A stretch of 64,000 nucleotides of DNA from contig NZ_JBNVZV010000003.1 of NCBI RefSeq assembly GCF_050496545.1, positions 186,001 through 250,000 on the forward strand, given 5' to 3'. The notes beneath the pieces are model-generated. The model did no database searches. It had not been told where the DNA came from and saw only the letters and a list, made by a program, of their open reading frames with translations. Shown here in pieces: positions 60,092-64,000 of the stretch. This DNA is from Phycicoccus avicenniae_A. Its GTDB lineage: Bacteria > Actinomycetota > Actinomycetes > Actinomycetales > Dermatophilaceae. Made by a program: the position numbers and the translations under genes. Every line of letters begins with the position of its first letter. Position 1 is the first letter of the stretch.

Positions 60092-61593
60092 GGAAGGCCG
60101 ACCGGCGCGAGCCGCGCATCGGTGCCCGCACGGCGGTGGCGCTCGTGTTCGGTTCCTCCGCAGCGGTGCTCGTCGTCGAAATCGTGTCGCTGCGCCTGCT
60201 CGCGCCCTACCTCGGGCTGACCCTCGAGACGAGCACGCTCGTCATCGGGCTCGCGCTCGCGGCCATCGCCGGGGGCGCCTGGCTCGGCGGGCGCTGGGCC
60301 GACGAACGGGACGGCCGGGCGCTGCTCGGGCTGCTGCTGGTGGTGTCGGGGGCGGTCGTCGCGGCGACGCCGTTCCTCGTGCGGGGGGCGGGCGGCATCG
60401 CGGACGGCTCGCTGCTGATCCTCGTCGCCGGCGCCTCGATCATCGTCCCGGGCGCGCTCCTGTCGGCCGTGCACCCCGTCGTCACCGCGCTGCGGCTCTC
60501 CACGCTCGAGGAGACCGGGTCGGTGGTCGGTCGGCTGTCCGGGCTCGGCACCGCGGGCGCCATCCTCGGCACCGTGCTCACGGGGTTCGTCCTCATCTCG
60601 CGGGTCCCGGTCACGTGGATCATGGTCGGGCTCGGTGTGCTCCTCGTCCTCGGCGGTGTGGTCGTCGAGGTCGGGTCGCGGCGGGCCCTGGCCACCACGG
60701 CGGCCGTCGTCACGGTGGTCGGTGGGCTCGGGGCGGCGCTCGCCCCGAGCGGCTGCGACGTCGAGACCACCTACCACTGCGCGGTCGTCACGACGGATGC
60801 CGCGCGCCCCTCCGAGCGGGTGCTCGTGCTCGACAACCTGCGGCACTCCGCGGTCGACCTCGCCGACCCCACGGCCCTCGAGTTCGCCTACGTCAAGGCC
60901 CTCGCGGCCGCGACCGAGTCGCAGCTGCCGGCCGGCGCGGTGCGGGCCCACCACCTCGGGGGCGGTGGCCTCACCCTCCCGCGCTTCCTCGCGGCCGAGC
61001 GCCCCGGCACCGTCAGCACCGTCTCGGAGATCGACCCCGGCGTCGTCGCCGTCGACGAGGAGCGGCTCGGCCTGCGCACCGGCCCGGACCTCCGGGTGCG
61101 GGTCGAGGACGCCCGGGTGGGGCTGCGCGCGGTCGGCTCCGGCTCCCTGGACCTCGTCGTCGGCGACGCCTTCGGCGGGGTCAGCGTGCCGTGGCACCTC
61201 ACCACCCGAGAGGCCATGACCGACGTGCGGCGGACCCTGCGCGACGACGGCCTCTACGCCGCCAACCTCATCGACCACCAGCCGCTGGCCTTCGCGCGGG
61301 CCGAGGTGCGCACCCTCGGAACGGTCTTCGAGCACCTCGCCCTCGCCGCCACACCCGGTGCCACCCGCGGCGAGGGCGGCGGCAACCTCGTCGTGCTCGC
61401 CTCGGACGCACCGCTCGACGTCGCAGCCTGGCGCGCGGCCATCGCGGCCCGGGACCTCGACTGGGCGGTCATCGACGGTGCCGCCCTCGACGCGTGGGTC
61501 GGCGACTCACCGGTCCTCACCGACGACCACGCACCGGTCGACCAGCTGCTGACCCCCTACGCCCCAACGGTCGGCGCTCCCGCCGCGGGGTGA
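60088..61593 (+). CDS. Membrane-fused spermidine-synthase-like protein
   Basis: 501 aa: N-terminal seven-helix region (about residues 15-215, including GGAWLGGRWADERDGR), then a methyltransferase-like Rossmann domain with AHHLGGGGLTLPRFLA, SEIDPGVV and DLVVGDAFGG. Known as fused MFS/spermidine synthase. The usual polyamine-binding acids are not evident around GDAFGG, so aminopropyl transfer is doubtful and an S-adenosylmethionine-related role is possible. GTG start overlaps nadE; no polyamine genes nearby. Confidence 0.8.
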
Positions 61594-61600
61594 CCCCGGG

Positions 61601-62095
61601 TCAGCCGCCCGCGAGGGCGGCGAGCGCGTCGCCGTCGAGCCGGAAGCGGGTCCACTCGTCCTGGGCCCGGGCCCCGATCGACTCGTAGAAGCCGATGCTG
61701 GCTGAGTTCCAGTCGAGGACCCACCACTCGAGCCGGTGGTACCCGCGCTCGACGCACAGCGTGGCGAGGGCACGCAGGAGCTCCTGACCCAGACCGGAGC
61801 CGCGGTGGGCGGGGTCGACGTACAGGTCCTCGAGCCAGACGCCGTTGGTGCCGGTCCAGGTCGAGAACGACAGGAACCACACCGCCGCACCGACGACCGT
61901 GCTGTCGACCTCGGCGACGTGCGCGAACGTGGTGGGCGCGCCGCCCTCGGGGAAGAGCGCCGCCCCGACGTGCTCCTCGGTGGCCTCGACCTCGTGGAGA
62001 GCCTTCTCGTACTCGGCGAGGTCGCGGATCATCGACACGATCGCGGGGACGTCGGCGGGGGTGGCGGGTCGCACGCGACCGGGAGCGGTGGCCAT
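61601..62095 (-). CDS. GNAT family N-acetyltransferase
   Basis: 164-aa acyltransferase of the diamine/spermidine-acetyltransferase-like subfamily. WFLSFSTWTGTNGVWLEDLYVDPAHRGSGLGQELLRAL carries the acetyl-CoA loop, and DWNSASIGFYESIGARAQDEWTRFRLDG the typical C-terminus. ATG at 62095 is preferred: TAGGGT ends 7 bases before it, whereas the GTG at 62104 lies within that element. It follows the spermidine-synthase-like gene tail-to-tail. Confidence 0.9.
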   Translation of the reverse strand: MATAPGRVRPATPADVPAIVSMIRDLAEYEKALHEVEATEEHVGAALFPEGGAPTTFAHVAEVDSTVVGAAVWFLSFSTWTGTNGVWLEDLYVDPAHRGSGLGQELLRALATLCVERGYHRLEWWVLDWNSASIGFYESIGARAQDEWTRFRLDGDALAALAGG

Positions 62096-62102
62096 GGGCG
62101 CC

Positions 62103-62112
62103 ACCCTAGGCT
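62103..62112. promoter_or_regulatory. Overlapping divergent -10 elements
   Basis: Minus-strand TAGGGT (62108-62103) drives the GNAT gene and plus-strand TAGGCT (62107-62112) drives the lipoprotein gene; they share two base pairs, and each is 6-7 bases from its start codon. Confidence 0.55.
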
Positions 62113-62118
62113 GGCCCC

Positions 62119-63504
62119 GTGGGGGCGGCGGGGTGGTCTCGGGTCGCGGTCGGGATGCCGGCCGCGCTGCTGCTCGCCGTCGCCGCCGGGTGCGCGTCGC
62201 AGGAGGGCGCCGACCGCGTGCGCGAGTGGGCGGGGACGCAGCCGGGCATCGCCACCGTGCGCGAGTGCGAGGCCCGGCTCGTCGACGACCCGCCGCAGAA
62301 CGCCCTGACCTGCCGGCTCGTGGCGGTGCCCGGCACGGACCCGGCCGACGTCGCCCGGCTGCTCGGCGGGTTCGCCGACCTCGCCGACGGGACCGACCTC
62401 GGCGACCGGCCGGACATCACCCTCGCGGTCGGCCCCGACCTGCTCCCCCTCGGCGCGGGCGGCGACCGCGCGGCCCTCGCCGCCCGTGCCTGGTCCCTGC
62501 TGCGCTCCGGTCCGACGGCCGTCGAGGGGGTCGAGGCGGTCCGGGTGCCGGCGGACCTCGGGCCGTCGACCTCGGCGGAGGCGGATGCGGCCTGCATCCG
62601 GGTGGTGGCCCCCCTCGAGCGCCTGCGCGCCGTGCTCGCCGCCTCCCGGAAGGCTCTGGCGACCGACGACGAGGCGCGGGCCGGGTGCGTCGAGGCCGCC
62701 ACCTCGCTCGAGCGTGACGCGCCCGACCTCCTCGCGCTGCCCGTCGCGGGCGGCACCGGCTCCCTCGACACCCTCGACCGCGCCCTGAGCGGGACCGAGC
62801 CGACCCACCTTGTCCTGCGCGGCGGCGCGGGACGGGTCACCGGCGTCGAGGTCGCCGTGGCTCGCACCGAGGCGGTCCTGCCGACCGCCCGCGCCCTGCG
62901 GGCCGCGTTCGCGGATGCCCGGGGGTCGGTCTCCTCGCCCCTGCTCACTCTGTCGCTGGGCGCCCTCGCCGACACCGCGACCCCCGACGACGTCGTCTCG
63001 GCGACGGCCGTCGCGACCGCGGCCCCCACCGGCGTCGCCCGCGTGAGCGCCGACGGCAGCCTCGTGCGCGTCGAGCTCGCACCCGGTGCGGCCTCCGAAC
63101 CGGCGGTCGCCCTGCTGGCCCGGGTGGCCGCCCTCGCGCCCACCACCCAGTGGCAGCTGCGCCGGGACGGCGCCGTGCTCAACAGCACTCCGGCCGACCT
63201 GCTCGTCCTCGCCCCGGCGCTCGACGCCCTCCGGGACGTGCGCGGGGTCGAGGTGACCGGTGGCTACCGGCGGACCCTGCGGGTCGACCTCGAGGACTGG
63301 GACGACGCCACCGCCGACCGGTTGGTGCGCGCGCTGCGCGGCGCCGCGGACACCGGCCCCCTGGTGCTGGAGGTCGAGGGGCCGGGCGCTCGGCTGGCCC
63401 TCACCTCCACCACGACCGGACCGGCCCTGCGCTCGTCGGTCACCGGCGACCACGACCTCCCGTGGCACCTGCTGCGGGAGTGGGGGCGCAGCGCGACCTC
63501 GTGA
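62119..63504 (+). CDS. Hypothetical lipoprotein
   Basis: 461 aa, not recognised. GTG start; lipoprotein signal LLLAVAAGCASQ with lipobox AAGC (C25). The rest is an Ala/Asp/Leu-rich mixed alpha/beta protein with two similar-looking halves (segments such as EVAVARTEAVLPTARALRAAFADARG and DALRDVRGVEVTGGYRRTLRVDL) and few Cys. It is likely anchored on the outer face of the membrane; no enzymatic motif seen. Leaderless transcript is likely. Confidence 0.8.
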   Translation: MGAAGWSRVAVGMPAALLLAVAAGCASQEGADRVREWAGTQPGIATVRECEARLVDDPPQNALTCRLVAVPGTDPADVARLLGGFADLADGTDLGDRPDITLAVGPDLLPLGAGGDRAALAARAWSLLRSGPTAVEGVEAVRVPADLGPSTSAEADAACIRVVAPLERLRAVLAASRKALATDDEARAGCVEAATSLERDAPDLLALPVAGGTGSLDTLDRALSGTEPTHLVLRGGAGRVTGVEVAVARTEAVLPTARALRAAFADARGSVSSPLLTLSLGALADTATPDDVVSATAVATAAPTGVARVSADGSLVRVELAPGAASEPAVALLARVAALAPTTQWQLRRDGAVLNSTPADLLVLAPALDALRDVRGVEVTGGYRRTLRVDLEDWDDATADRLVRALRGAADTGPLVLEVEGPGARLALTSTTTGPALRSSVTGDHDLPWHLLREWGRSATS

Positions 63505-63510
63505 GAAGGA

Positions 63511-63558
63511 CCACGGCCCGCGGACCGGTCCCGGGTCGCCGGTGCGCGCGGGCCGTGG
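63511..63558 (+). terminator. Hairpin terminator
   Basis: Perfect 12-bp stem CCACGGCCCGCG (63511-63522) with 63547-63558, directly after the lipoprotein stop and 13 bases before the DUF952 start. Confidence 0.7.
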
Positions 63559-63571
63559 CACCGTGGTCGCC

Positions 63572-63898
63572 GTGACCGACCTCCTCTTCCACGTCGCCGA
63601 CGCCACCGAGTGGGAAGCCGCGCGCGCGGTGGGCCGTTACGAACGCTCCACCCGCGGACTGTCGCTCGCCGACGTCGGCTTCGTCCACCTGTCGACCGCC
63701 GAGCAGTGGCCCGGGGTGCTCGAGCGCTTCTACGACGACCACGACGGCGAGCTCGTGCTCCTCACGGTCGACCCCTCCCGCCTCAGCGCCCCGGTGCGCT
63801 GGGAAGCCCCGCACCCGGAGTCCGACGAGCTCTTCCCCCACCTCTACGGGCCGCTGGACGTCGCGGCCGTCACGGCCGCCGGCCCGCTCAGGAGCTGA
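63572..63898 (+). CDS. DUF952 protein
   Basis: 108-aa small protein of the DUF952 family: FHVADATEWEAARAVGRYERST, GFVHLSTAEQWPGVLERFY, LVLLTVDPSRLSAPVRWE and FPHLYGPLDVAAVT are all hallmark segments. Function unknown; fold relates to ADP-ribosyltransferase-like proteins. The GTG at 63572 is used; one at 63563 is an alternative. It overlaps the next gene tail-to-tail. Confidence 0.9.
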   Translation: MTDLLFHVADATEWEAARAVGRYERSTRGLSLADVGFVHLSTAEQWPGVLERFYDDHDGELVLLTVDPSRLSAPVRWEAPHPESDELFPHLYGPLDVAAVTAAGPLRS

Positions 63899-64000
63899 CG
63901 ACCACGCCGTCCGGGAGGTCGAACCAGCGCAGGTGCTCGAAGTCGGCCGAGACGTGCCGGTCCGGCGCCCCGAGGTCCGGCGGGGTCGCGGCGGCGAGCA
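63888..64000 (-). CDS. Hypothetical protein, C-terminal fragment cut by window end
   Basis: Only the last 37 codons are in view, ending DFEHLRWFDLPDGVVVSS. The frame is open to the window edge, and the stop at 63888 overlaps the end of DUF952 by 11 bases. Too short to identify; the coding call rests on codon-like GC pattern and convergent arrangement. Confidence 0.45.
   Translation of the reverse strand, partial: LAAATPPDLGAPDRHVSADFEHLRWFDLPDGVVVSS

Overview
The window is about 73% GC with tightly packed genes, many GTG starts and many 4-base ATGA/GTGA overlaps. It carries actinobacterial marker families (Bpa proteasome activator, DUF222/HNH protein, YhgE/Pip, trans-acting enoyl reductase, glutamine-dependent NAD synthetase). 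This points to Actinomycetota, plausibly Micrococcales/Intrasporangiaceae; that family placement is an inference from gene content only. No rRNA, tRNA, CRISPR array, insertion sequence or prophage was seen. No gene-free stretch exceeds 300 bases.

Layout. 1-2.7 kb: DcuS/CitA-type sensor kinase (5' end cut by the window), its response regulator and an IclR regulator in one operon. 2.7-7.3 kb: Tat-exported PhoX-like protein, quinone oxidoreductase, DUF1304 membrane protein, acyl-CoA ligase. 7.4-11.8 kb: autoregulated PadR/ABC-ATPase/FtsX-permease operon with two operator copies. 11.9-18 kb: MFS exporter, DUF2975-HTH pair behind three tandem operator-like motifs, bpa, and a three-gene membrane operon with two MFS proteins. 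18-26.1 kb: zinc alcohol dehydrogenase, FAD dehydrogenase/HAD hydrolase pair, DUF998-metallophosphoesterase fusion, secreted S1 protease, sucrase/ferredoxin-like protein. 26.2-34.4 kb: a pentose locus, with an XylFGH-like ABC importer and ROK regulator, then a SorC regulator divergent from xylulokinase, separated by a secreted SGNH lipase. 34.4-41.5 kb: GlgC-type nucleotidyltransferase, enoyl-reductase-like protein, flavin monooxygenase, PNPOx protein, GNAT, an unrecognised lipoprotein and a DUF222/HNH protein beside palindromic repeats. 41.6-47.2 kb: TetR-controlled catabolic operon (acyl-CoA dehydrogenase of ACAD10/11 type, SDR, APH-type phosphotransferase, SDR, 2-hydroxyacid dehydrogenase). 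47.3-54.5 kb: crotonase plus molybdopterin oxidoreductase, Old Yellow Enzyme, MFS, quinone oxidoreductase, DUF2231. 54.5-57.9 kb: YhgE/Pip permease with an ABC-like partner that has lost its ATP-binding motifs, divergent from a TetR gene. 58-64 kb: nadE, a membrane spermidine-synthase-like protein, GNAT, a lipoprotein, a DUF952 protein, and the cut end of another gene.

The strongest system-level reading is the 41.6-47.2 kb operon. It pairs an aminoglycoside-phosphotransferase-fold kinase with an ACAD10/11-type dehydrogenase, the combination known to degrade 4-hydroxyacyl-CoAs through a phosphorylated intermediate. Other notable signals are: fifteen genes with a TAnnnT hexamer 6-7 bases before the start codon (probable leaderless mRNAs); well-formed palindromic operators in front of most regulator-linked operons; a 27-bp palindromic repeat family at two loci; and a 50-bp palindromic repeat shared by two convergent gene junctions.
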